This document shows, in pieces, positions 1 through 7,083 of a DNA stretch of 12,276 nucleotides (position 1 is its first letter; each line of letters starts with the position of its first letter). A program made the translations under genes and the position numbers. The notes below the pieces were generated by a model that made no database searches, was not told the DNA's origin, and was given only the letters and a program-made list of their open reading frames with translations. The stretch spans positions 1,123 to 13,398 of the forward strand of contig DJIP01000388.1 of NCBI GenBank assembly GCA_002433675.1, read 5' to 3'. Source of the stretch: Halomonas halophila. Lineage in GTDB: Bacteria; Pseudomonadota; Gammaproteobacteria; Pseudomonadales; Halomonadaceae.

Positions 1-1338
1 GGCGATGGCGATCCGCTGGCGCTGGCCGCCGGAGAACTCGTGGGGGTAGCGATTGCGCATCGAAGGATCTAGCGACACCTCCTTGAGCGCCGCCATCACC
101 TGGGCCTCGCGCTCGGCGCGGGACAGGTGCGGGGCGTGGACCTTGAGCCCTTCGCCGATGATGTCGCCCACGGTCAGCCGCGGCGACAGCGAGCCGTAGG
201 GATCCTGGAACACCACCTGCAGCTTCGAGCGGATCGGGCGCATGGCGGTCTTGTCCAGCATGTCGAGGCGGGTGTCGTGGAAGCGGATCTCGCCCTGGCT
301 CTTGAGTAGCCTGAGCAGGGCGCGGCCCAGGGTCGACTTGCCGGAGCCCGACTCGCCGACGATGCCCACCGTCTGGCCGCGACGGATGCTGACGTCGATG
401 CCGCGTACCGCCTCGAAGTACTCGCTGGGACCGAACAGGCGCTTCTTGAGGGCGAAGCGTACGCGCATGTCCTTGGCCTCGAGCACCATGGGCTCGCTGT
501 CGGCCACTGGCGCCTTGCGCCCGCGTGGCTCGGCGTCGATCAGCATGCGGGTGTACTCGTGGCGCGGGTTGGCGAAGACCTCCCGGGTCTCGCCCTGCTC
601 GACCAGCTCGCCGTGGCGCATCACGCAGACCCGGTCGGCGAAGTGCTTGACGATGGTCAGGTCGTGGGTGATGAACAGGATCGCCATGCCGTAGCGGCGT
701 TGCAGGTCCTTGAGCAGCTCAAGGATCTGGGCCTGGACGGTGACGTCCAGCGCGGTGGTCGGCTCGTCGGCGATCAGCATCTCCGGCTCGCCGGCCAGGG
801 CCATCGCGATCATCACCCGCTGGCGCTGGCCGCCGGACAGCTCGTGGGGGTAGCTCGATACTCGCCTTGCCGGCTCGGGGATGCCGACCTGCTCGAGCAG
901 GTCGATGGCCTTGGCGGTGGCGGCGCGCCCCTTGAGGCTCTGGTGGCGGTCGAGCACTTCCTTGATCTGGTCGCCGATGCGGTGCAGCGGATTGAGCGAG
1001 GTCATCGGCTCCTGGAAGATCATGGCGATATTGCCACCGCGAATCCGGCGCATGCGCTTGGCGGTGGCGCCGAGCAGTTCCTCGCCCTTGAAGCGGATGA
1101 CGCCCTCGGCCCGGGCCAGATCCGGCAGCAGGCGCATGGCGGCGGTGGAGGTCACCGACTTGCCGGAGCCGGATTCGCCCACCAGCGCCAGGGTCTCGCC
1201 GGGATTGATGGCGAAGCTGACGTCCTTGACCGCCTGGACGGTGCCGTGGGGCAGCTCGAAGCTGACGCTGAGCCCCTCGATCTCGAGCAGCGCCTCGCGG
1301 GCGGGACGACGGGGGTTCTTGGGTTGTGTGTCGGTCAT
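1..1338 (-). CDS. Fused two-domain peptide ABC transporter ATPase (OppD-OppF / YejF type), C-terminus cut by window edge
   Basis: Energises a peptide importer by ATP hydrolysis on the cytoplasmic face of the permease pair. The reverse-strand frame is open from ATG at 1338 to base 1, giving 446 residues without a stop. NBD1 has Walker A GESGSGKS (residues 54-61), a Q-loop in MIFQEPMTS, signature LSGGQRQR (from about 167), Walker [12 protein letters not shown] (about 188-198) and an H-loop in FITHDL. NBD2 has a second GESGSGKS (328-335), a Q-loop in VVFQDPYGS and signature FSGGQRQR (435-442). The window ends just before its Walker B. E. coli OppD and OppF are separate proteins; a single chain with two NBDs matches YejF-like proteins of about 530-540 residues, so roughly 90 residues are missing. 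The start follows GGAG about 8 nt upstream and lies 20 bp after the oppC stop. Last visible gene of the importer operon. The class is certain; the substrate is inferred from neighbours. Confidence 0.95.
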   Translation of the reverse strand, partial: MTDTQPKNPRRPAREALLEIEGLSVSFELPHGTVQAVKDVSFAINPGETLALVGESGSGKSVTSTAAMRLLPDLARAEGVIRFKGEELLGATAKRMRRIRGGNIAMIFQEPMTSLNPLHRIGDQIKEVLDRHQSLKGRAATAKAIDLLEQVGIPEPARRVSSYPHELSGGQRQRVMIAMALAGEPEMLIADEPTTALDVTVQAQILELLKDLQRRYGMAILFITHDLTIVKHFADRVCVMRHGELVEQGETREVFANPRHEYTRMLIDAEPRGRKAPVADSEPMVLEAKDMRVRFALKKRLFGPSEYFEAVRGIDVSIRRGQTVGIVGESGSGKSTLGRALLRLLKSQGEIRFHDTRLDMLDKTAMRPIRSKLQVVFQDPYGSLSPRLTVGDIIGEGLKVHAPHLSRAEREAQVMAALKEVSLDPSMRNRYPHEFSGGQRQRIAIA

Positions 1339-1358
1339 GGTCGCGTCTCCGTCGTCGA

Positions 1359-2243
1359 TCAGCGGGTCTTGGGGTCCAGGGCGTCTCTGAGGCCGTCGCC
1401 GAGGAAGTTCAGGCAGAACAGCGTCAGTGCCAGGAACACCGAGGGCACCAGCAGCATCCAGGGCGAGGTCTGCATCATGTCGGCGCCTTCGGAGATCAGC
1501 ACGCCCCAGCTGGTCAGCGGCTCCTGCACGCCGAGGCCGAGGAACGACAGGAAGCTCTCGAGCAGGATGACCTTGGGCACCGTCAGGGTGACGTAGACGA
1601 TCACCGGGCCGATGGCGTTGGGGATCAGGTGGCGGGTGACGATCTTGCCGTCCTTGACGCCGAGGGCGTGGGCCGCCTCGACGAACTCCCGCTGCTTGAG
1701 TGCAAGGGTCTGGCCGCGCACGATACGCGCCATGTCGAGCCACTCCACCGCGCCGATGGCGGCGTAGATCAGGAAGATATTGCGGCCGAACACCACCATC
1801 AGCAGGATCACCAGGAACATGAACGGCAGCGAGTACATGATGTCGACGAAGCGCATCATCAGGTTGTCGACGCGCCCGCCGATATAGCCGGACACGGCGC
1901 CGTAGAGCACCCCGATGATCAGACTGACGAAGGTCGCCACCAGCGCCACCGACAGCGACACCTGGCCGCCGTAGAGGGTGCGGGTCAGCAGGTCGCGGCC
2001 GTTGGCGTCGGTGCCGAGCCAGTGGCCACCTTCCAGTGTCGGGCCGACGTCGAAGGCGTTCCAGTCGACGTCGGCCAGCCCCCAGGGGGTCAGCCAGGGA
2101 CCGATAAAGCAGGCCAGGGTCATCAGGCCGAGCAGCCACAGGCTGGCCATGGCCGCGCGGTTCTGGCTCAGCCGGCGCCAGGCGTCGCGGCCGAGGCTGT
2201 CGCCGACGGGGGCGGCGGTCGGGGCGAGGGAATCGGTACTCAT
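1359..2243 (-). CDS. oppC: Peptide ABC transporter permease, OppC type
   Basis: Second inner-membrane permease of the importer, expected to pair with the OppB-type protein to form the channel. It has 294 residues, normal for OppC (about 300). A cytoplasmic N-terminus of about 30 residues precedes the first membrane segment (ASLWLLGLMTLACFIGPWL). The periplasmic loop carries the family motif LGTDANGRDLLTRTLYGG (about residues 77-94). Further hydrophobic segments follow, then the EAA loop that contacts the ATPase (EFVEAAHALGVKDGKIVTRHLIPNA). The protein ends LNFLGDGLRDALDPKTR, a hallmark of OppC/DppC C-termini. The start is ATG with GAGG upstream; that GAGG overlaps the TGA of oppB (9-bp gap), suggesting translational coupling. 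The family is certain. The specific peptide range cannot be read from the permease. Confidence 0.95.
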   Translation of the reverse strand: MSTDSLAPTAAPVGDSLGRDAWRRLSQNRAAMASLWLLGLMTLACFIGPWLTPWGLADVDWNAFDVGPTLEGGHWLGTDANGRDLLTRTLYGGQVSLSVALVATFVSLIIGVLYGAVSGYIGGRVDNLMMRFVDIMYSLPFMFLVILLMVVFGRNIFLIYAAIGAVEWLDMARIVRGQTLALKQREFVEAAHALGVKDGKIVTRHLIPNAIGPVIVYVTLTVPKVILLESFLSFLGLGVQEPLTSWGVLISEGADMMQTSPWMLLVPSVFLALTLFCLNFLGDGLRDALDPKTR

Positions 2244-2252
2244 GGCGTCGCC

Positions 2253-3179
2253 TCAGTCGTCATAGCGGATTTGGGGGTCGAGGGCCGAGTAGATCAGGTC
2301 CACGATCAGGTTCATCAACACGATCAGGGCGCCGTAGAACACCACCGTGCCCATCACCAGGGTGTAGTCGCGGTTGAGCGCGCCCTGGACGAAGTAGCGG
2401 CCGATGCCGGGGATGCCGAAGATCTGCTCGATCACCACGGAGCCTGTGATGATGCCGGCGATAGCCGGGCCCAGGTAGGAGGTTACCGGCAGCAGGGCAG
2501 GACGCAGGGCGTGGCGCCAGACCACCTCGGCCTCGGTCAGCCCCTTGGCCCGGGCGGTGCGAATATAGTGGCTGCCCATCACCTCGATCATGCTGGCGCG
2601 CATCATCCGCGCGATATAGGCGATCTGCTGGATCGACAGGGCGATCACCGGCAGGATCAGGTTGGGCAGGGCGCCGTCGTTCCAGCCCCCCGCCGGCAGC
2701 CAGCCGAGCAGCACCCCGAACACCAGCGCCAGCACCGGCGCGACCACGAAGTTGGGCACCGCGATGCCGGCCAGTGCCGTGCCCATCACCGTATAGTCCA
2801 CGGCGGTATTGCGCTTTAGCGCGGCGATGATGCCCAGCGGCAGGCCGATCGCCAGCGCCAGCAGAATCGCCAGGCCGCCTATCTGCAGGCTTACCGGGAA
2901 GCCCTGCATGATCAGTTCGGTGACGGTGAAGTCCTTGTACTTGAACGAGGGCCCGAAGTCGCCCTGGACCAGGTTGCCCAGGTAGCGGAAGTACTGCTGC
3001 CACAGCGGTTCGTCCAGGTGATAGGCGGCCATCAGGTTGGCCTCGATCTCCGGTGGCAGGGCGCGCTCGCCGTCGAAGGGCCCGCCCGGGGCGATGCGCA
3101 TCAGAAAGAAGGCGATGGTGATGACGATCAGCATCGTCGGTATGGCCTGGGCCAGGCGTTTCAAGGTGTAGCTCAGCAT
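2253..3179 (-). CDS. oppB: Peptide ABC transporter permease, OppB type
   Basis: First inner-membrane permease of the importer, 308 residues, the usual OppB length (about 306). It opens with the typical MLSYTLKRLAQAIPTMLIV helix, followed by a large periplasmic loop with the family pattern YHLDEPLWQQYFRYLGNLVQGDFGPS (split here by my reading only). The EAA loop is IRTARAKGLTEAEVVWRHALRPALLPV, and the C-terminus DLIYSALDPQIRYDD is standard. A longer frame begins at 3215, but ATG 3179 is preferred: it is preceded by GAGGA about 8 nt upstream and yields the conserved N-terminus. The 75-bp gap to the preceding binding-protein gene holds a GC-rich hairpin; the gap to oppC is only 9 bp. I am sure of the family and fairly sure of the start. 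Confidence 0.95.
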   Translation of the reverse strand: MLSYTLKRLAQAIPTMLIVITIAFFLMRIAPGGPFDGERALPPEIEANLMAAYHLDEPLWQQYFRYLGNLVQGDFGPSFKYKDFTVTELIMQGFPVSLQIGGLAILLALAIGLPLGIIAALKRNTAVDYTVMGTALAGIAVPNFVVAPVLALVFGVLLGWLPAGGWNDGALPNLILPVIALSIQQIAYIARMMRASMIEVMGSHYIRTARAKGLTEAEVVWRHALRPALLPVTSYLGPAIAGIITGSVVIEQIFGIPGIGRYFVQGALNRDYTLVMGTVVFYGALIVLMNLIVDLIYSALDPQIRYDD

Positions 3180-3204
3180 GGCGCCGTTCCTCGGTTGACA
3201 TGGA

Positions 3205-3229
3205 GGGCGGGCCATCCCTGGCCGCGCCC
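3205..3229 (-). promoter_or_regulatory. GC-rich hairpin between the second binding protein and oppB
   Basis: GGGCG-GGCC (3205-3213) pairs with GGCC-g-CGCCC (3220-3229) around a 6-nt loop, giving nine GC pairs with a single bulged G. No U-run follows on the coding (minus) strand, so it is not a standard intrinsic terminator. In ABC-importer operons a hairpin here often protects the upstream binding-protein mRNA or reduces downstream expression; that role is inference. Confidence 0.45.
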
Positions 3230-3254
3230 GCGATAGGGTTGGAGCGGGTGATCG

Positions 3255-4868
3255 TCAGGGCGCGTCGCCGTCCACGGACACGTAGCGCAGCGGATGGACG
3301 TCGAGCGTCGTGGGCTGCCAGCCCTTGACGTCCGGCGAGACCAGATTGACGACCACGTAGTCGTAGATCGGCAGCATCACGTCGGCTTCCAGCAGGCGCT
3401 GCTCGGCCTCGGTCATCAGCGCGGCGCGTCTGTCCACGTCGAGTTCATGGGTGCTGGCCTCGACCAGGGCGTCGTACTCGGGGTCCGCGTAGCCGGTGCT
3501 GGCCGCCGCCGAGCCTCCCGCCGCGTAGGCGTTGAGGAAGTCGTAGGGGTCGTTGACCGTGGCCACGAAGCCGTAGCGGGCGATCTCGAAGTCGCCCTGG
3601 CGCAGGCCGGCGAAGTGCACCGCCGCTTCGCGATTGACCAGCTCGATCTCCACCCCCAGCGGGCGCCACATGGCGGCGATGGCCACGGCGATCTTCTTGT
3701 GGTCTTCCAGGGTGTTGTAGGACAGCTCGAGTTCAAGCGGTCGATCGGGTCCATAGCCGGCCTGATCCAGCAGCTCCCGGGCCCTGGCCCGGCGGCTGTC
3801 CATGTCCTGGTCATGGAAGTCGAGGCTTGCCGAGGTAGGCGAGGCGATGGTGCGGGGCACGAACCAGTAGGACGGCGTTTGGCCCATGCCCAGCAGGCGC
3901 TCGGTGATCACCTCGCGGTCGAGCGCCAGGTTCAGCGCCTCGCGTACCCGCTCATCGCTGAGCGGCGTGCCTTCGCGCAGGTTGAGCATATAGAAGTAGC
4001 TGCCGATCAGCGGACCGACGCGCAGCGACTCGCCCAGGTTCTCCTGGGCCCACTCGAAGCGCGCGGAAGGCACCGCACCGTAGGCGATGTCGAGCTCGCC
4101 TGAGCGAAAACGGTTCATCAGCGCCGAGGTGTCCTCGATGGCGTGGAAGTCGACACCCTCCAGCGCCACCTCGTCGGCGGCGTAGTAGCGGGGGTTGCGC
4201 TCCACCTCGACCTTGTCCTGGGGCTTCCAGTCGGCCAGCACGAAGGGGCCGCTGGCCACCAGGGTGCCTGGCCGGGTCCAGTCCTCGACGTCGCTGGTGA
4301 GCAGGTGGCGGGGAAGAGGAGCGGCCTCGGTCATCGCCATGGCCTGAAGAAAATAGGCGGTGGGTTCGGACAGCCGGATTTCCAGGGTGTGGGAATCCAG
4401 CGCGGTGACGCCGAGGCTCTCGGGTTCGGCCTCCCCGGTGTTGATCGCCCGGGCGTTGACGATGGGGTAGTAGAGGTTGGCGTTGTGGTTGGCGGTGGCC
4501 GGCGTCACCAGGCGTTGCAGGGCGAAGACGGCATCGTCGGCGGTGATCGGCTCGCCGTCGGACCACTGCGCCTCGCGCAGCCGGAAGGTGATGACCCGGC
4601 CGTCGTCGGACAGCTCCCAGGATTCGGCCAGGCCCGGCACCAGGGCGCCGTCGGGGCCATAGTTGACCAGACGATCGAACAGTTGGCGGGTGATCCGGCT
4701 CTCCCAGTTGCCGCTGACCTTCTGCGGATCCAGGGTGCTGGGCTCGGCGCCGTTGCCAACCTGAAGGGTGGCGGCCTGGGCGCCGGCAGCGGGCAGACAG
4801 AGTCCGAGGCTTGTCGTTGCCATCAGGCCGGCAAGTGCCAGCGGACGAAAGGCATCCATGGAAACCAT
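3255..4868 (-). CDS. Second periplasmic peptide-binding protein, OppA/SBP_bac_5 family
   Basis: Periplasmic substrate receptor of the importer, 537 residues (OppA is about 540). The N-terminus is a Sec signal peptide: MVSMDAFRPLALAGLM..., with likely cleavage after the AQA near residue 32. No valid lipobox is present, because LGLC lacks a small residue before the cysteine. Family blocks include DPQKVSGNWESRI, SDGEPITADDAVFALQRLVTP, a NTGE insert, REALNLALDREVI and DHKKIAVAIAAMWRPLGVEIELVN. It is clearly a paralogue of the protein encoded just upstream, with matching blocks in the same order. In the block that in OppA reads GW-x-ADYN it reads GFVATVND, so the aspartate known to bind the peptide alpha-amino group is threonine here (about T437). 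Specificity may therefore differ from classical OppA. The start at 4868 follows AAGGA 7 nt upstream; ATG 4859 is an alternative. Confidence 0.93.
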   Translation of the reverse strand: MVSMDAFRPLALAGLMATTSLGLCLPAAGAQAATLQVGNGAEPSTLDPQKVSGNWESRITRQLFDRLVNYGPDGALVPGLAESWELSDDGRVITFRLREAQWSDGEPITADDAVFALQRLVTPATANHNANLYYPIVNARAINTGEAEPESLGVTALDSHTLEIRLSEPTAYFLQAMAMTEAAPLPRHLLTSDVEDWTRPGTLVASGPFVLADWKPQDKVEVERNPRYYAADEVALEGVDFHAIEDTSALMNRFRSGELDIAYGAVPSARFEWAQENLGESLRVGPLIGSYFYMLNLREGTPLSDERVREALNLALDREVITERLLGMGQTPSYWFVPRTIASPTSASLDFHDQDMDSRRARARELLDQAGYGPDRPLELELSYNTLEDHKKIAVAIAAMWRPLGVEIELVNREAAVHFAGLRQGDFEIARYGFVATVNDPYDFLNAYAAGGSAAASTGYADPEYDALVEASTHELDVDRRAALMTEAEQRLLEADVMLPIYDYVVVNLVSPDVKGWQPTTLDVHPLRYVSVDGDAP

Positions 4869-4905
4869 AGCGAAGTCCTTGTGGGGTAGGCAGAGCGTAG
4901 GTAGG

Positions 4906-4933
4906 GGACCCGCCTCCTGGTGGAGGCGAGTCC
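4906..4933 (-). promoter_or_regulatory. Hairpin in the leader of the second binding-protein gene
   Basis: GCCTCC (4912-4917) pairs with GGAGGC (4922-4927) across a TGGT loop. The stem extends through C-G, one C/A mismatch, and then GGAC with GTCC (4906-4909 with 4930-4933). It lies about 38 bp upstream of the second binding-protein start and overlaps the first of three 13-bp repeats. No U-tract follows on the minus strand, so a terminator is unlikely; mRNA stabilisation or occlusion of the adjacent Shine-Dalgarno-like repeat is possible. Confidence 0.5.
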
Positions 4934-4964
4934 TTGCAGCGAGTCCTTGAAGCGAGTCCTTGAA
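4926..4964 (-). repeat. Three tandem 13-bp repeats carrying a Shine-Dalgarno-like core
   Basis: GCGAGTCCTTG occurs at 4926-4936, 4939-4949 and 4952-4962, with an exact 13-bp period. Read on the coding strand each copy is CAAGGACTCGC. The true ribosome-binding region of the second binding-protein gene (4869-4882) reads CAAGGACTTCGCT before ATG, almost the same string. The leader thus carries three extra copies of its own Shine-Dalgarno-like segment, without start codons. Confidence 0.85.
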
Positions 4965-4969
4965 GATAG

Positions 4970-5068
4970 CCCAGCGCTGCTATCTACAAACCTCAGCGCT
5001 GCTGTTTACCAACCCAGCGCTGCTGTTTACAAACCCAGCGTTGCTGTTTACAAACCCAGCGCTGCTAC
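4970..5068 (-). repeat. 21-bp minisatellite array between the two binding-protein genes
   Basis: Four near-complete units (4970-4990, 4991-5012 with one extra base, 5013-5033, 5034-5054) and a partial fifth (5055-5068). The unit is CCCAGCGCTGCTG followed by TTTACAAA. Units 3 and 4 differ at one base (GCGCTG versus GCGTTG). Each unit contains the perfect palindrome CAGCGCTG (changed in unit 4) and the near-palindrome GTTTGTAAAC on the minus strand. The TAG stop of the upstream binding-protein gene (5065-5067) lies inside the partial unit, so the array directly abuts the coding sequence. Confidence 0.9.
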
Positions 5069-6696
5069 TCGTCGAAGGAGATCCAGCGAGACGGGTGGTC
5101 GTCCTCGATATTGTCTTCCCAGCCGCTGATCTTCGGGTTCACCAGGTTGCGCGAGACGTAGTAGAGCATCGGGATCAGGGCGTCGTCGTCCATGGCCAGG
5201 GCCTCGGCGCTTTCCATGACGGCCTTGCGCTCATCCAGGTCCAGGGTGGCGGCGGCCTGGTCGTAGAGGGCGTCGAACTCCTCGTTGGCGTAGGCCCCGT
5301 AGTTGTTGCCGACGCCGGAGCGCAGCAGCGCCAGAAAGTTCTCGGCGTCGTTGTAGTCGGCGATCCAGCCGGCACGGGCCACGTCGAAGTCTCCCTCGGC
5401 GATGGTCTGGTAGTGCACCGTGGCCTCGGCATTGACCAGCTCCACCTCGACCCCCAGCGGACGCCACATGGACGACACCGCCACCGCAATCTTCTTGTGC
5501 TCGTCGGTGGTGTTGTAGCGCAGGCGCAATTCGAGCGGTGACTCCTGGCTGTAGCCGGCCTCTTCCAGCAATTGCTTGGCGCGGGCCATGCGGGCGTTCA
5601 TGTCATCGGTGATGTCATTGCCGTCGGCGTCTTCGAAGCTGGTGTTCTGCACCTGGTAGTGATCGATGCCGTCAGGCACGAAGGACAGCGACTTCTGGAA
5701 GGTGCCGCCCATGATCTGCTGGGCGATGACGTCGCGGCGCACCGCCATGTTGAGCGCCTCGCGCACCCTGGCGTCGGCGGTGGGATGACCGTCGCGGTGG
5801 TTGAACACGTAGTAGTAGCTGCCGAGGTAGGTGGCCATGTGGGTGGCCTCGGGGATCTCTTCCTTCAACAGCGGATACATGCTCGAGGAGTACTCGCGCA
5901 TGATGTCCAGCTCGCCCGCGCGAAAGCGCGAGACGCCGGCGTTGCGATCCTCGATGGTGTGGTAGCGCACGCCGTCCAGCGCCACCTGGTCGGCCTCGTA
6001 GTATTCGGGGTTCTTGGCCACGGTGATGCGCGACTGGGAGATCCACTCGGTGGGGGTGAAGGCGCCGTTGGTAACGATATTGTCGAGATCCACGTAGTCC
6101 CGGCCGTACGCCTCGAAGGTGTGCTGCGGCTGGGGGTAGCCGGTGTAGTGGGTCAAAAGCTGCAGGAAGTAGGGCGTCGGTTGAGTCAGCTGGACCACGA
6201 AGGTACGGCCATCGTCGCGGCTTTCCACGCCAAGCTCCTCCAGGGGTAGCTCGCCGGTGTTGACCTCTCTGGCGTTGACCACCGGATAGAGCATATAGGC
6301 GTACTTGGAGGCGTTGGCCGGATCCAGCAGGTGGCGCCAGCCGAACACGAAGTCCTCGGCGGTGACAGGCTCGCCGTCGGACCAGCGGGCATCCTCGCGC
6401 AGGCTGAAGGTGTAGGTCTTGCCGTCCTCGGAGACCTCCCAGTCGGTGGCCATGCCGGGCAGGATCTCGCCGTCCGGGGAGTTCTTCACCAGGCCCTCGT
6501 AGACGTCCATCAGGATCTGGGACTCCCACACGCCGCCGGAGATCTGGGAGGTGTCGAAGGAGGCGAGTTCGCCGGCGACGCCAAGGTCGAGGGTCTCGGC
6601 CATGGCCGGTGCACTGATGGCGGCCGCCAGGGAGGACAGGGTCAGGCCGGAGGCCAGCGCCAGGCGGCGGGCCCAGCGAGCACGGATCGCGATCAT
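5065..6696 (-). CDS. oppA: Periplasmic oligopeptide-binding protein, OppA family
   Basis: First gene of the importer operon and receptor for peptides in the periplasm; 543 residues, the usual OppA length. The signal peptide MIAIRARWARRLALASGL...SAPAMA is probably cut after AMA (about residue 33). Family blocks: ISGGVWESQILMDVYEGLV, SDGEPVTAEDFVFGWRHLLDP, YPVVNAREVNTGE, the FNHRDGHPTADARVREALNMAV region, and EHKKIAVAVSSMWRPLGVEVELVN. It keeps AGWIADYND, including the aspartate (D447 of the precursor) equivalent to the residue that salt-bridges the peptide amino terminus in Salmonella OppA. A longer frame starts at 6789, but ATG 6696 is chosen: AAGGA lies 6 nt upstream and a clean signal peptide follows. 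The stop is TAG, inside the tandem array. Divergent from prfB across 387 bp. Confidence 0.95.
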   Translation of the reverse strand: MIAIRARWARRLALASGLTLSSLAAAISAPAMAETLDLGVAGELASFDTSQISGGVWESQILMDVYEGLVKNSPDGEILPGMATDWEVSEDGKTYTFSLREDARWSDGEPVTAEDFVFGWRHLLDPANASKYAYMLYPVVNAREVNTGELPLEELGVESRDDGRTFVVQLTQPTPYFLQLLTHYTGYPQPQHTFEAYGRDYVDLDNIVTNGAFTPTEWISQSRITVAKNPEYYEADQVALDGVRYHTIEDRNAGVSRFRAGELDIMREYSSSMYPLLKEEIPEATHMATYLGSYYYVFNHRDGHPTADARVREALNMAVRRDVIAQQIMGGTFQKSLSFVPDGIDHYQVQNTSFEDADGNDITDDMNARMARAKQLLEEAGYSQESPLELRLRYNTTDEHKKIAVAVSSMWRPLGVEVELVNAEATVHYQTIAEGDFDVARAGWIADYNDAENFLALLRSGVGNNYGAYANEEFDALYDQAAATLDLDERKAVMESAEALAMDDDALIPMLYYVSRNLVNPKISGWEDNIEDDHPSRWISFDE

Positions 6697-6902
6697 GTCA
6701 GTTCCTTGTTCGTGTTGGCATTGTTGTCGCGGGCCGGGCCGTTGGCAGCGTGGTTCGCTGCGACCACGGCCATCGTGGGAAGTCCGCACAAGGTGTGCGA
6801 CACCGGCTAAGCCCGCTTAGTCGATATCGACCATCGCGCCGTGGCTCCGGTGCTGTCCAGACGAAAATTCTCATGACGTCTTGCGTTTCGTCGATAGCCC
6901 CG

Positions 6903-6928
6903 TGGGAGCCCTTGTGGCAAGGGGGCTC
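6903..6928. repeat. REP-like palindromic element
   Basis: The string GTGGGAGCCCTTG...CAAGGGGGCTC has the shape of extragenic REP elements known from pseudomonads and relatives: a GTGGGAG head followed by a short hairpin. GAGCCC (6906-6911) pairs with GGGCTC (6923-6928); TTG pairs with CAA inside, with two unpaired G and a TGG loop. No T-run follows on either strand, so it is not a terminator. Only one copy is visible, so membership in a genomic REP family is unproven. Confidence 0.4.
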
Positions 6929-6943
6929 GATGGCAGGAGCAGG

Positions 6944-6972
6944 ATGACGGGGTTAGACGTTTTGGCTACAAT
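6944..6972 (+). promoter_or_regulatory. prfB: Predicted sigma70 promoter for prfB-lysS
   Basis: The -35 is ATGACG (6944-6949, four matches to TTGACA) and the -10 is TACAAT (6967-6972, five of six), with the ideal 17-bp spacing. Transcription would begin near 6979, leaving a leader of about 105 nt before the prfB ATG. Best promoter match in this intergenic region. Confidence 0.65.
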
Positions 6973-7083
6973 GCATCCCCTTTATCGCGGCCTGGCCGAC
7001 GATCATCGCAACTGGCCCATCGCCACCGGCGCATCGCAACCGGCATGCCGGTACCCGGCGAGGGACGACAAAAGGCGAACTTC

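Larger units (their letters stand above)
6697..7083. other. Divergent intergenic control region between oppA and prfB
   Basis: No believable gene lies here; short open frames are compositional. It holds a REP-like palindrome (6903-6928), a prfB promoter (6944-6972) and several inverted repeats: CGCACA/TGTGCG (6785-6799), CTAAG/CTTAG (6807-6820), the 10-bp perfect palindrome TCGATATCGA (6821-6830), and GACGAAA/TTTCGTC (6860-6866 with 6886-6892). For the leftward opp operon I see only weak promoter candidates: TTGCCA (6915-6920, minus) then TATCGA at 18 bp, and TGGACA (6854-6859, minus) with a poor -10. The palindromes near 6807-6830 could be operators. Confidence 0.6.

Noticed and set aside
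559..1596. A 345-codon plus-strand frame opposite the ATPase gene
   Set aside because: The reverse strand encodes two complete sets of ABC motifs; the plus frame is a compositional shadow.
1326..2819. A 497-codon plus-strand open frame opposite oppC and oppB
   Set aside because: Its sequence (many DHQ, EHQ, GDQ strings) is the typical antisense shadow of the permease genes, which have clear family motifs on the other strand.
4868..4868. Lipoprotein signal in the second binding protein (LGLC)
   Set aside because: The residue before Cys is Leu, not Gly/Ala/Ser, so the lipobox is not satisfied; a signal peptidase I site (AQA) follows.
4970..5068. CRISPR array
   Set aside because: Repeats are directly adjacent with no unique spacers, and there are no cas genes.
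4960..5541. Plus-strand frame starting with ALLFTNP repeats
   Set aside because: It is the translated 21-bp array running into the antisense of oppA; no ribosome site and no domain.
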